Below, in pieces: positions 1 through 9,161 of a stretch of DNA of 64,000 nt. Position numbers and translations under genes: made by a program. The stretch is taken from assembly GCA_900230115.1 (NCBI GenBank), contig LT907983.1, forward strand, positions 3,115,001-3,179,000, in the 5' to 3' direction. Source of the stretch: Spirosomataceae bacterium TFI 002. GTDB lineage: Bacteria > Bacteroidota > Bacteroidia > Cytophagales > Spirosomataceae. How positions within the stretch are numbered: position 1 is the first letter of the stretch; each line of letters opens with the position of its first letter. The notes under the pieces were generated by a model, which was not told where the DNA came from, made no database searches, and saw only the letters and a program-made list of their open reading frames with translations.

Positions 1-137
1 GAAAGCATCTAAGTGTGAAACCAACCTCAAGATGAGACTTCCATAGAGGAACGTTAGAGATTATGACGTAGATAGGCTACAGGTGAAAGTACAGCAATGT
101 ATGCAGCCGAGTAGTACTAATGAACCGAGAGCTCTTC
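1..137 (+). rRNA. rrl: 23S rRNA, 3' end (partial)
   Basis: The first ~135 bases match the conserved 3' end of bacterial large-subunit rRNA: the GAAAGCATCTAAG block, the GAGACTTCC block and the closing TAGTACTAATG segment before a short GAGAGCTC end. The 5' part lies outside the window. A 5S gene follows about 200 bases on in the same direction, as in a normal rRNA operon. The exact 3' end is estimated. Confidence 0.93.
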
Positions 138-186
138 AATAAAATATTCATTCTTCACAGTCTTTCTTCATCACAATGATTTACTT

Positions 187-205
187 CCCTTCGATGGGCT
201 CAGGG
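187..205. repeat. Imperfect palindrome in 23S-5S spacer
   Basis: CCCTTCGATGGGCTCAGGG forms an imperfect inverted repeat (CCCT...AGGG). It belongs to the same intergenic family as the copy at 301-320. Palindromes of this TTCGACTTCGCTCA type are common between genes in Bacteroidota; their role is not known to me. Confidence 0.5.
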
Positions 206-300
206 TAAACTACCTAGAGTAATATTGAAGAGAAAATCATTAGTGTCAGTATATTGATTTAGGCAAAAGCCCAATTCATCAAAAGAAATTTGAATTGTCG

Positions 301-320
301 CCCTTCGACTTCGCTCAGGG
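301..320. repeat. Imperfect palindrome, second spacer copy
   Basis: CCCTTCGACTTCGCTCAGGG is an inverted repeat with a CCCT/AGGG closing stem, close to the element at 187-205. It sits about 25 bases upstream of the 5S gene and could fold into a small hairpin in the rRNA precursor. Confidence 0.5.
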
Positions 321-343
321 AACGACAAATTCATGAAGACTTG

Positions 344-453
344 ATGGTGTTGATAGGGCGGGTGTTCACCTCTTCCCATTCCGAACAGAGCAGTTAAGCC
401 CCGCACCGCCGATGGTACTTGGATCAAACCTGGGAGAGTAGGTAAATGCCACA
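344..453 (+). rRNA. rrf: 5S ribosomal RNA
   Basis: The sequence has the 5S hallmarks: TTCCCATTCCGAACAGAG in the loop B/helix III region, GTTAAGCCC, CCGATGGTACT and TGGGAGAGTAGG near the 3' end. The ends pair to form helix I (TGGTGTT at 345-351 with AATGCCA at 445-451). It lies downstream of 23S on the same strand and is followed at once by a terminator. The ends were placed from helix I and may be off by a few bases. Confidence 0.95.
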
Positions 454-465
454 TTTTTAATATAA

Positions 466-498
466 GAAGCCTCATTACGAAAGTAGTGGGGCTTTTTT
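466..498 (+). terminator. rRNA operon terminator
   Basis: AAGCCTCAT and GTGGGGCTT pair around a TACGAAAGTA loop and are followed by a run of six T. It lies just after 5S and is the natural end of the rRNA operon transcript. Confidence 0.85.
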
Positions 499-621
499 GC
501 GTTTAAACCATTGATTCCTTTACCACTAGGGCACGAAGCCACGAAGTTTAGATGTATGGAATTACACGCCGAATATCGCTAACCTTAAAACTAAATATGG
601 ATAGATCTTATTGGATAATTT

Positions 622-818
622 AAGGTGTCCATAGGGCGGGGGGTATATCTTACCTATTTTAAAAGAGTAGCAAAGCCCATCACCGTTCGGATGCGACCCC
701 GGCGTGCTACTTGTATCGAACGGGGACGCTAAGTTGGGTACGCCTAGTGCTGGGAGAGTAGGGGCAGCCCTTGCTGCGGTTCGACGTTTCGATAAATCAG
801 TTGGAGTTCCAACTACAT
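622..818 (+). pseudogene. Degenerate 5S rRNA copy with insertions
   Basis: Blocks of the intact 5S recur here in order: GGTGT..ATAGGGCGG, AGAGTAGCAAAGCCCATCACCG (compare AGAGCAGTTAAGCCCCGCACCG), a GCTACTTGTATCGAAC block matching GGTACTTGGATCAAAC, and an identical TGGGAGAGTAGG. Between them lie two insertions of very roughly 30-50 bases that contain small hairpins (for example GGGCAGCCCTTGCTGC and AGTTGGAGTTCCAACT). The conserved loop CCCATTCCGAAC is lost, so it is unlikely to make a working 5S. A degenerate terminator copy follows, so the duplication covered 5S and its terminator. Confidence 0.75.
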
Positions 819-828
819 TTTTATTAAA

Positions 829-862
829 GAAGCTGCATTAAGAAAGTATTGTGGCTTTTTTG
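829..862 (+). terminator. Terminator copy after the 5S pseudogene
   Basis: AAGCTGCATTAAGAAAGTATTGTGGCTTTTTTG closely resembles the rRNA terminator at 466-498, including the following GCGTTTAAA. It has a weaker stem but keeps the T run. It shows that the terminator was duplicated together with 5S. Confidence 0.65.
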
Positions 863-1262
863 CGTTTAAATAGCTCGTTTTTATGCCTCTAGGGCATGAA
901 GAATTTAAGTTACAAATACTGCTAGGTACTGATTTAAATAGATTATGTTATAAGCTTTGTAGATTAAGAATGGAGCCCATGTTAGGGTGAATTTCCTTAA
1001 TAATATTAAGATGCTTAGTACCATATATTATTAGATTTTGTATTTTAAAGGTTCCATTATGCTTAAGTAGGGACTAGCATATACTGATGTTAGCTTTGTT
1101 TAGTTGTATGCTAATTGATAAGACTTTTAAATAAGTATGAGTTGAAAAGTACTCATCTTTTATTGATACGATGTCTTAGTGAGTAATATAATTTTTATGG
1201 TCAGTTATTCATTATATAATACAGTGGAATAGTTTGATTCGATTTTGTTATATAGTATAAGT
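863..1262. other. AT-rich intergenic stretch without a gene
   Basis: About 400 bases between the second terminator copy and the pepA terminator. I see no open frame with coding character and no RNA gene. The first ~50 bases (to about 915) still resemble the segment that follows the first terminator, marking the edge of the duplicated unit. Confidence 0.6.
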
Positions 1263-1294
1263 AAAAGCCCCATTATTAAAGTAATGAGGCTTTT
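1263..1294 (-). terminator. Likely pepA terminator
   Basis: AAAAGCCCCATTA / TAATGAGGCTTTT is a long inverted repeat with T runs on both strands. It lies ~70 bases past the pepA stop on the minus strand. Its sequence is nearly the reverse complement of the rRNA terminator at 466-498. Confidence 0.65.
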
Positions 1295-1363
1295 GAATTT
1301 ATACTGCCCTAATTTGTATAGGAATTTGTTCGTGCCCTATTCGAAAGTAGTGTACTGTTCTAT

Positions 1364-2824
1364 TTAGTACTTACTAATGAATTCTGTGAGTAGCCTAATA
1401 CCAAATGCAGTAGCAGATTTGTCTTTTCCGTAATCTGTATTTCCAAATGCAGTACCAGCTATATCTAAATGTGCCCAGTTAGGGTGATTATGAGTAAAGA
1501 ATTCAATAAACTTACCCGCAGTTGTTGCTCCTGCTAAAGGTGCAGTAGATAAGTTTTTTATATCAGCGATATCAGAATCCATCATAGATTTGTAATCGTC
1601 CCAAAGTGGAAGTCGCCAAAGCTTTTCTCCTGTTTCTTGTCCTACCTTATATAAGTTATCAGCTAGTTTGTCGTTTTGGGTCATTAAACCGGCTGCTGCA
1701 TAGCCTAATGTTCTTATACAGCTTCCTGTAAGAGTTGCAAGGTCTATCATTACTGTTGGCTCTATTTGAGTTGCCATGTAATGAACTGCATCAGCAAGAA
1801 TTAATCTTCCTTCAGCGTCGGTATTTATGATTTCAATTGTTCTTCCTGAATATGAATTTATAACATCTCCTGGTTTTATTGCAAGGCTATCTACACAGTT
1901 TTCTGTAAGTGCAACTAGGCCTACAACTCGTGTTTTTAAGCCAAGTTTAGCTGCCATTTCGACTGCACCTATGACAGCGGCAGATCCACCCATGTCAGAT
2001 TTCATGTATTGCATTCCTTCACCTGGCTTTAGAGAAACACCACCTGTGTCAAAAGTTACTCCTTTACCTACGAGTCCAATTGTCTTTGTAGATGGTTCGC
2101 TTGGGTTGTATTCCATCATGACCATTCTACATGGCGATTCTACTGAACCTTTGCCTACAGCTACTAATGCATGGAACCCTTCTTCCTCACATTCTTTTTC
2201 ATCCCAAACCGTTACTTGGTATCCATGTTTCTTTCCCGACATAACGATGTAATTTGCCATCATTTCAGGAGTCTTATAATTTGCTGGGGCGTCGACTAAA
2301 TAAAGAATACTTCTTTGAGAGTCAGCCATTTTTAGGCCTTTATCAACTGCATTCCTTATTTTGTCTTCTTGATTTGCAGTTATAAGAAAGGAAAATTCAG
2401 TTCCATTTGTAAAAATGGTTTCATCCGCTTCTTCTCTAGTTTTTAAAGCCCCAATTTCATATTCGGAAAGAGCCAAGCCATTTGCAAAGTATTCACTGTA
2501 GTTTGAAACTGATTTAGTGTCAACAACAATTTGACCTTTCCATTTTTTCTTGTTTTTGTAGAATAGTGATCTGAAAACTTCAATAATTTGAGTTCCGTTT
2601 GGATTTTCTCCTAAACCAACGAAAACCATTCTTTTGTAACTTTTACCTGGAGTAGCAACAATCAATATTTCGCCTTTATCTGCCTTAAAGCTATCGTCAA
2701 GTTCTTCTACTTCGTAGCCTATAGCTTTTGAGCGAGTCAATAAGTCTTTTGCTAGGTTGTCATTTTTTACAAAAGGAACAATGAGGACTTTCGCAGACTC
2801 TACTTTGGTAATTAAGGATATCAT
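1364..2824 (-). CDS. pepA: Leucyl aminopeptidase (M17 family)
   Basis: A cytosolic metallo-aminopeptidase that removes N-terminal residues from peptides using two metal ions. The 486 residues fit the family (about 480-500). The C-terminal catalytic domain has the metal and catalytic residues of M17: VGKGVTFDTGG (Lys254, Asp259), YMKSDMGG (Asp277) and the signature NTDAEGRL (Asp336, Glu338, Arg340). The N-terminal ~180 residues form the less conserved macrodomain-like part. It is transcribed alone, ends in a hairpin at 1263-1294 and lies downstream of, but 91 bases from, the dehydrogenase gene on the same strand. The start MISLITK is the only Met near the beginning and gives a normal length. 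Confidence 0.95.
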   Translation of the reverse strand: MISLITKVESAKVLIVPFVKNDNLAKDLLTRSKAIGYEVEELDDSFKADKGEILIVATPGKSYKRMVFVGLGENPNGTQIIEVFRSLFYKNKKKWKGQIVVDTKSVSNYSEYFANGLALSEYEIGALKTREEADETIFTNGTEFSFLITANQEDKIRNAVDKGLKMADSQRSILYLVDAPANYKTPEMMANYIVMSGKKHGYQVTVWDEKECEEEGFHALVAVGKGSVESPCRMVMMEYNPSEPSTKTIGLVGKGVTFDTGGVSLKPGEGMQYMKSDMGGSAAVIGAVEMAAKLGLKTRVVGLVALTENCVDSLAIKPGDVINSYSGRTIEIINTDAEGRLILADAVHYMATQIEPTVMIDLATLTGSCIRTLGYAAAGLMTQNDKLADNLYKVGQETGEKLWRLPLWDDYKSMMDSDIADIKNLSTAPLAGATTAGKFIEFFTHNHPNWAHLDIAGTAFGNTDYGKDKSATAFGIRLLTEFISKY

Positions 2825-2915
2825 TAGCTTTTAGTTTATTGTGTAATTTTTTAAATTCATATCTCTTCAATCAATTAATGATTTTGAAAAAAGAATGTTT
2901 TCTTGGTTTATGCTT

Positions 2916-5876
2916 TTAAGCCAAGGCCTCCCATAATATTTCAACTGGGTGTAATGACTTCTTGCCTGTTCCGTCATGAATTTGGTGGCGACAACTTGTT
3001 CCAGAAGCTGCAATAATTGTTTCTTCACTTGCTTCTCTTACTGCTGGGAAAAGAACTAACTCACCTGCTTTCATTGATAAGTCGTAATGTTCTTTTTCGT
3101 AACCGAATGATCCTGCCATTCCGCAACATCCACTTGGGATAAGTTGAACCTTATAATTTACAGGTAGTGAAAGAGCTTTTTTCGTTGCGACTAAACTACC
3201 CACTGCTTTTTGTTGACAATGACCATGGAGTTTAATTAGACGATCCTCTTTGGTGAATACATCTTTTGTTATTCTTTTTTGATCTATTTCTCTTGTTATA
3301 AACTCATCAATCATCAATGAATTTTTAGCCAAAGCTTCAGCTTTTGGTATCAAGCTTTCATTAACTATTTCAGGATATTCATCTCTAAAAGTTAGAATGC
3401 ATGACGGTTCTAAACCTAGAAGTGGTGTTTCAGTGGTTATGATTTCGGACAGAAGGGTCACATTTTCATTTGCTAAGCTCTTTGCTTCATCGAGCATCCC
3501 TTTTGACAAATAGGATCTACCAGAATCTACATGGTTGGGTATTTCAACGATATAACCAAGTTTATTAAGTAGCATTACTGCCTTTTTGCCTATTTCTACA
3601 TCATTATAATTTGTAAACTCGTCTGCGAAAAAGTAAACCTTTCCAGTATTGCCTTGTGCGAAATCTGCCTTATTTTTATTAAACCACTTCTTGAAGGTGG
3701 TACTATGCAATAGTGGCATGGTCCTCTCGGGATGAAAACCAACTACAGTGTTAGCAATCTTTCTTGTAAATGTGTTTTTGAAAATGAAGTTGTAAGCCCA
3801 TGGTACATTAGACGCAAGTTTACTCATATTAGAGAAATTGCCTATCATTCTTGAACGCAATGGAATTCCATTTATCTTTTGATATTGATAGGTAAATTCC
3901 ATTTTTAGTTTTGCCATGTCTACATTACTTGGGCATTCGCTTTTACATGCTTTACACACGAGACATAGATCTAAAACCTCCTTTACTTCTTTAGAATCGA
4001 ACCGCTCAAGGCCTTTACCATTAGGGTCGTTTTCTATTTGCCCGTTTGGACGTGTGAGCATTTCTCGTAAAATATTTGCCCTCGCTCTAGTGGTGTCTCT
4101 TTCATCTCTAGTCACCATATAACTTGGACACATGGTGCCACCACTTAGATGTGTTTTTCGACAATCTCCCGATCCATTGCATTGTTCCGAATGTTGAAGG
4201 ATATTTTGCCCCTTAAATCTGAAAGCAGTTGGGAATTGTGGCGTTTCTTGCCCAGGTTCATATCGTAGCGACTCGTTCATAGGAGGAGTGTCTACGATTT
4301 TATTTGCATTGAAAATGTTATTTGGATCCCAAGTGTATTTTAACTCCTTTAATAGTTCATAGTTTTTGGGTCCTATTTGTTGCGGAATGAATTCGGCTCT
4401 TAGTCTACCATCTCCATGCTCACCAGATAGTGATCCTTTATATTTCTTTACCAAATCAGAAATTTCTTGAGCGACTTCTCTAAATTCCTCTTTTCCTTTT
4501 TGAGTCTTAAGGTTAATAATAGGTCTCAAGTGTAATTCGCCAGAACCTGCATGAGCGTAGTGAACCATTTGCATGCCACGTGAAGCCATTGTTGCATCAA
4601 ATTCTGCAATATATGCAGGTAAGTCATTTACATCCACTGCTGTATCTTCTATAACTGGAACAGCTTTGTCGTCTCCAGGCAAGTTTGACAGTAGGCCAAG
4701 ACCGGCTTTACGAAGAGTCCAAACTTTCTTAATGTCATCACCAAAAAGTATAGGGAAATGATAACCAAGGTTTGCCGCTCGCATTTCGGCTTCCATGGCT
4801 TTTGCGTCTTCTATTACTTCCTTATTTGTTTCTCTTGATAGCTCCACTACCAAAAGTGCAGCTGGATCGCCCTCCACGAAAAAGCGATTCGCCATTTGTT
4901 CTTTGTTGGCTTTGGTACATTCCAAAATGAAATGGTCCATTAATTCAACTGCAGATGGGTTATATTTTAGTGCAATTAGGTTTGCTCTTAAAGATTCGTC
5001 AATTGTATTGCAATGAACAGCAACCACTCCCTTTTCGGGCGGTGGCATGTCATTTACATGTAACTTTATCTCGGTTATGAACATCAAAGTTCCTTCGGAT
5101 CCAGCTATTAACTTGCAAAAGTTGAAATCATCGGATGCATCTTTTGTAAAAGGTTTTGTGTGTAAAAGCTCATCAATTGCATAACCAGTGTTTCTCCTTG
5201 GAATAGAACGTTTTGGGAATTGCTCATTAATTTCGTGTGCATTTTCCTCATTCGAAAGCATTTCGAAAGCTTGGAGATATATCTTGTCTTCTAAAGATTG
5301 AATATCTTGACTTTGAATGCTTTTAATTTTATGTAAAAAGTCTTCCTTCTCTATTTTTGAAAAGGAAACGAAACTTCCATCGCTTAAATAGCCTTGGACT
5401 TCAAGAAGATGATCTCTTGTGCTGCCATAAACCACCGAATTGGTACCACATGAATTGTTCCCAACCATTCCACCCACCATAGCACGATTTGCTGTGCTGG
5501 TTTCGGGTCCAAAAAACAGTTGTTGTTTTTCCAAAACCAAATTGAGCTCATCTCTTACCACTGCTGGTTGGAGTCTAACCCAGTTTTCGGCCTTATTTAC
5601 TTCCAATATTTGAGTAAATGTTTTGGAGACGTCTACTATGATTCCATTTCCTACAACTTGTCCTGCAAGTGATGTACCAGCCGTACGAGGTATGAGGGTT
5701 AGTTTTTCTTTGTTAGCGAAAGTTATAAGAAGTTTGATGTCTTCATTGTCTACAGGGAAAGCAACGGCTTTTGGTATTTCTCTATATGCGGAGGCATCAG
5801 TTGCGTAGAGTATTTTGGTGGTATTATCTGTTAAGAATTTACCTTTAAATTCTTTTTTAATTAGATCAAAATTCAT
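2916..5876 (-). CDS. FAD/Fe-S 2-hydroxyacid dehydrogenase (GlcD-GlpC fusion type)
   Basis: A fused flavin and iron-sulfur oxidoreductase of ~986 residues, similar in architecture to YdiJ- and Dld-type enzymes that oxidise D-2-hydroxyacids (D-lactate or D-2-hydroxyglutarate). In order it shows an FAD-binding PCMH domain (TAGTSLAGQVVGNG, GGMVGNNSCGTNS), an FAD-oxidase C-terminal domain with HYAHAGSGELHLRP and GEHGDGR, a ferredoxin-like part with cysteine groups (CLVCKACKSECP) and a C-terminal CCG domain (PSGCCGMAGSFG). Electrons probably go to the quinone pool; the substrate cannot be told from sequence. The longest frame opens with TTG at 5906, inside a TATCTTTG promoter box, so I prefer ATG 5876 (MNFDLIKKEF); ATG 5891 is possible. 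Confidence 0.88.
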   Translation of the reverse strand: MNFDLIKKEFKGKFLTDNTTKILYATDASAYREIPKAVAFPVDNEDIKLLITFANKEKLTLIPRTAGTSLAGQVVGNGIIVDVSKTFTQILEVNKAENWVRLQPAVVRDELNLVLEKQQLFFGPETSTANRAMVGGMVGNNSCGTNSVVYGSTRDHLLEVQGYLSDGSFVSFSKIEKEDFLHKIKSIQSQDIQSLEDKIYLQAFEMLSNEENAHEINEQFPKRSIPRRNTGYAIDELLHTKPFTKDASDDFNFCKLIAGSEGTLMFITEIKLHVNDMPPPEKGVVAVHCNTIDESLRANLIALKYNPSAVELMDHFILECTKANKEQMANRFFVEGDPAALLVVELSRETNKEVIEDAKAMEAEMRAANLGYHFPILFGDDIKKVWTLRKAGLGLLSNLPGDDKAVPVIEDTAVDVNDLPAYIAEFDATMASRGMQMVHYAHAGSGELHLRPIINLKTQKGKEEFREVAQEISDLVKKYKGSLSGEHGDGRLRAEFIPQQIGPKNYELLKELKYTWDPNNIFNANKIVDTPPMNESLRYEPGQETPQFPTAFRFKGQNILQHSEQCNGSGDCRKTHLSGGTMCPSYMVTRDERDTTRARANILREMLTRPNGQIENDPNGKGLERFDSKEVKEVLDLCLVCKACKSECPSNVDMAKLKMEFTYQYQKINGIPLRSRMIGNFSNMSKLASNVPWAYNFIFKNTFTRKIANTVVGFHPERTMPLLHSTTFKKWFNKNKADFAQGNTGKVYFFADEFTNYNDVEIGKKAVMLLNKLGYIVEIPNHVDSGRSYLSKGMLDEAKSLANENVTLLSEIITTETPLLGLEPSCILTFRDEYPEIVNESLIPKAEALAKNSLMIDEFITREIDQKRITKDVFTKEDRLIKLHGHCQQKAVGSLVATKKALSLPVNYKVQLIPSGCCGMAGSFGYEKEHYDLSMKAGELVLFPAVREASEETIIAASGTSCRHQIHDGTGKKSLHPVEILWEALA

Positions 5877-5903
5877 TTCGGATTTCAACATGTTTTCAAA
5901 TAC

Positions 5904-5911
5904 CAAAGATA
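5904..5911 (-). promoter_or_regulatory. -7 promoter box of the dehydrogenase gene
   Basis: TATCTTTG on the minus strand matches the Bacteroidota -7 consensus TAnnTTTG. Transcription would begin near 5897, which rules out the TTG codon at 5906 as a start. I see no TTG at the expected -33 distance. Confidence 0.5.
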
Positions 5912-6014
5912 GAGTAGATTCTAATTTATTCTCTAATTATGTTGAATTCAATAATTTATAATTATCAAGGTAACTATTAATATGTCCTTTTCTGATATTA
6001 AATTGATATAAGCC

Positions 6015-6047
6015 TTTGGACTTTAGCAGTTTCTTTTTGTAGTTTTG
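6015..6047 (+). promoter_or_regulatory. Promoter upstream of susC
   Basis: TTTG (6015-6018), a 21-base spacer and TAGTTTTG (6040-6047) fit the Bacteroidota promoter consensus. The predicted start near 6054 gives a leader of almost 90 bases before the susC start codon. Confidence 0.5.
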
Positions 6048-6140
6048 CTACTTGGAAATAGGAAAGATGCAATAATTACTTTCTAAAGTTATTGTTGTTT
6101 CAATTTTAGGCCCAATACTTTAAACTTTAAATATAAACCT

Positions 6141-9100
6141 ATGATGAACAATTTAACCCAGTTGGGTCGCTTGCGACTCAGCAATGGCTTGCAATGCATT
6201 AGTCTGAAATCAACTTTTGCTTTAGTGTTCGCCGCTCTTATCTCATTTTCTTCCTTGGCACAGTCGGTTTCCGTAAAAGGAAAAGTTACCGATGGCGATG
6301 CTTTTGGACTTCCAGGAGTAACTATTCAGGTAAAAGGATCTAGCAATGGTGTTGCAACTGATGTTGAAGGAAACTACGTAATTAATGATGTTCCTTCAAA
6401 AGCTACATTGGTATTTAGCTTTGTTGGCATGAACACTCAAGAGATTGCAGTAGATGGAAAAACTACAATCAATGTAACATTGAGTGATGATGCTCAAACT
6501 CTTGAAGAAATTGTAGTAGTTGGTTATGGTACTCAGAAAAGAAAAGAGATTTCTGGAACAGTAACTAGCTTAGGTAGCAAAGACTTCAATGCTGGTCTTG
6601 TTACAGATCCTTTACAAGCCGCGGCTGGTAAAGTGGCTGGATTGGTTATCACTCAAAGTAGTGGTGATCCTAATGCGGCACCTACAGTACGATTAAGAGG
6701 TACAGGTTCACTTACTGCTGGTTCAGAACCACTATATGTAATTGACGGTGTGGTTGGAGCACCAATCCAAAATGTAAATCCAAATGATATCTTAACAATG
6801 GATATTTTGAGGGATGCTTCATCAGCTGCTATTTACGGAGCTAGAGGTGCCAATGGAGTAATCATTTTAACTACAAAGCGTGGTAAATCAGGTGTACCAT
6901 CAGTTGATGTAAATATCTCAATGAGTACAGAGAATATTTCTCAAAGACCAGATATGATGAACGGAGCTCAGTTCCGTGAAGCTGCTACAAAGTACAATCA
7001 GCCATTTAATGACAATGGAGCTAACACTAATTGGTTAGACGCTATTACTCGTACAGCAACAACTCAAAATTATAATGTTGGGGTTTCGGGTGGAAATGAT
7101 AAATCTTCATATAGAGCATCTCTTGGATATTTAGATCAAGTTGGAACCCTAATAGGTTCAGGACGTGATAGATTAAACGCAAGATTGAATTTGGATACGA
7201 AAGCCTTAAACGATAAACTTTTGTTTGCTTTCAACTTTTCTGCATCTCAGACAAATGCTGACATTGCTCAGTTAATGGCATTAGGATTAGCAGTAAACTC
7301 GAGACCAACTGATCCTTTATATAATTCTGATGGGTCTTACTATCAAGAGCCAGGTACTTTCTCAAACTTTAACCCTTTAGCGGTAGTAGAAAATAGAAGT
7401 CAAAAAGAAAGGATTTCGGACATATTGAGTAATGTTCAGGCTAGTTATCTAATAACAGACGAATTGACTTTTAAGGTTAGTGGAACGTTGAGAACACAGG
7501 ACAAAAACAACACTGGTTTTCAAAATGCTATAACAAATGTCCCACTTAATGGTTATTCAGGAAACGTAGGGTATAGAAGCCTTAATGCAGAGCAGGATAA
7601 GCAAATAGAGACAACTTTGAATTATAACAAAGATTTAGGAGGAAGTAGATTAGGGTTACTTGCTGGATATCAATACCAGGATGTGATTTCTGATGGCTTT
7701 GGAGTTCAAAACCAAAACTTCTTGACAGACATTCTAGGAGCGGATAATATTGGTACTGGTTTAGGAATCAGGTCAAATCCGGGCTTTATTGGCTCTTATA
7801 AAAATGAGTATAAGTTAGTTTCTTTCTTTGGTCGTGCACAGTATACTTTGGCAGATAAGTATTTCGCTACTGTAAACCTTAGACGTGACGGTTCTACCAA
7901 GTTTGGTGAAAACAATAAATGGGGATTCTTCCCATCTGCTTCTGTTGGTTGGGCTATTTCAGAAGAAGCATTTTTGAAAGGAAGCGATGTAGTGACCAAC
8001 TTGAAGTTGAGAGCTAACTGGGGTCGAGTAGGAAACTCGAATGGTATAAATCCATTACAAGCTCAGTCTGTTTATGGTCCAGCTGGTTCATATTATGATG
8101 GTGTTTCTGGTTCGTTTTTACCAGCCTATGCAATTCAATCCAACCCAAATCCAGATTTGAAATGGGAGGTTAATCAGAGTTATGGAGTAGGTCTTGACTA
8201 TACTTTGTGGAAAGGTAAACTTCAGGGTTCTATTGATTGGTATACAAGAGATACACAAGATTTATTATACACTGTTAATGCACCTCAAGAGAAAGGATAT
8301 GTTTTCCCTACTATTTTGGCAAACATTGGTAGTATGAAAAATAAAGGATTTGAAATCACGGCTTCTTACCAGTGGATAGATACGCAGAAATTTGGATTTA
8401 GCTCAACATTTGCTGGTTCGTTCAATGAGAATGAAGTTGTAAGTCTTCAAAATAGTGAATTTGCTGCTCCTGATCAGGTTTTCCTTCAGTCAAGTTTAGG
8501 TGACTTTATTAGAGGTACATCCGCTGTTAATTTCTCAGTTTTACAAGCAGGTTACCCAGTTGGTGTATTTTACGGATATCAAGTGTCTGATATAAACGAA
8601 AGCGGAAAATATGTTTTCAAAGATTTGGATGGTAATGGTTCAATAGATGATAACGATAGAACTTACATTGGAAACCCAACTCCAACATTTGTGGGAAGTT
8701 TAACTAACAACTTCAATTTTGGAAATTTTGCCTTGACTTTCATGTTGCAAAGTAACCTAGGAGGAAAGGTTATGAATACAAACGCTTTACTTTTAGGAAA
8801 GCAGAATGGACGTATTCCTGAATCAAATGGCCTAGTGTCTACGCTAACTTCTCCAGTAAATGATGATCAAACAGTATCGATGGATTATTACGTTGAGAAT
8901 GCAAACTTCTTAAGACTGAATAATGCTAGACTTGGATATAATCTTCCAAAAACTGGAAACGTACTTAATAGAGCGAACATTTTTATATCTGGAAATAACT
9001 TATTCTTGTTAACAAAGTATTCTGGAGTTGATCCAGAGGTAAGCCAAGGGTTGAGCATTGGAAACTCTGCACCCGGTATTGATATCAGGAATACTTACTA

Positions 9101-9143
9101 TAAGACTCGCGTATTTACTGCGGGTGTTAACTTAACATTTTAA
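6141..9143 (+). CDS. SusC/RagA-type TonB-dependent outer membrane transporter
   Basis: An outer membrane transporter that takes up oligosaccharides or peptides together with its SusD partner, driven by TonB. It has an N-terminal signal region ending in ISFSSLAQ (about residue 41), a carboxypeptidase-regulatory-like domain (VKGKVTDGDAFGLPGV), the SusC signature EEIVVVGYGTQKR, a plug domain (VRLRGTGSL, PLYVIDGV, ILRDASSAAIYGARGANGV) and a long beta-barrel ending in a C-terminal aromatic (VNLTF). The 1000 residues are normal for the family. The susD gene follows 18 bases later. No glycoside hydrolase or sulfatase lies nearby, so the ligand is unknown. Confidence 0.95.
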   Translation: MMNNLTQLGRLRLSNGLQCISLKSTFALVFAALISFSSLAQSVSVKGKVTDGDAFGLPGVTIQVKGSSNGVATDVEGNYVINDVPSKATLVFSFVGMNTQEIAVDGKTTINVTLSDDAQTLEEIVVVGYGTQKRKEISGTVTSLGSKDFNAGLVTDPLQAAAGKVAGLVITQSSGDPNAAPTVRLRGTGSLTAGSEPLYVIDGVVGAPIQNVNPNDILTMDILRDASSAAIYGARGANGVIILTTKRGKSGVPSVDVNISMSTENISQRPDMMNGAQFREAATKYNQPFNDNGANTNWLDAITRTATTQNYNVGVSGGNDKSSYRASLGYLDQVGTLIGSGRDRLNARLNLDTKALNDKLLFAFNFSASQTNADIAQLMALGLAVNSRPTDPLYNSDGSYYQEPGTFSNFNPLAVVENRSQKERISDILSNVQASYLITDELTFKVSGTLRTQDKNNTGFQNAITNVPLNGYSGNVGYRSLNAEQDKQIETTLNYNKDLGGSRLGLLAGYQYQDVISDGFGVQNQNFLTDILGADNIGTGLGIRSNPGFIGSYKNEYKLVSFFGRAQYTLADKYFATVNLRRDGSTKFGENNKWGFFPSASVGWAISEEAFLKGSDVVTNLKLRANWGRVGNSNGINPLQAQSVYGPAGSYYDGVSGSFLPAYAIQSNPNPDLKWEVNQSYGVGLDYTLWKGKLQGSIDWYTRDTQDLLYTVNAPQEKGYVFPTILANIGSMKNKGFEITASYQWIDTQKFGFSSTFAGSFNENEVVSLQNSEFAAPDQVFLQSSLGDFIRGTSAVNFSVLQAGYPVGVFYGYQVSDINESGKYVFKDLDGNGSIDDNDRTYIGNPTPTFVGSLTNNFNFGNFALTFMLQSNLGGKVMNTNALLLGKQNGRIPESNGLVSTLTSPVNDDQTVSMDYYVENANFLRLNNARLGYNLPKTGNVLNRANIFISGNNLFLLTKYSGVDPEVSQGLSIGNSAPGIDIRNTYYKTRVFTAGVNLTF

Positions 9144-9161
9144 ATCATAAAGATAAATATT

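Noticed and set aside
200-475. Minus-strand open frame of 91 codons across 5S rRNA
   Set aside because: It is antisense to the 5S gene and spacer palindromes and has no protein likeness.
1827-2252. 141-codon plus-strand frame inside pepA
   Set aside because: Shadow of the conserved catalytic domain of pepA on the opposite strand.
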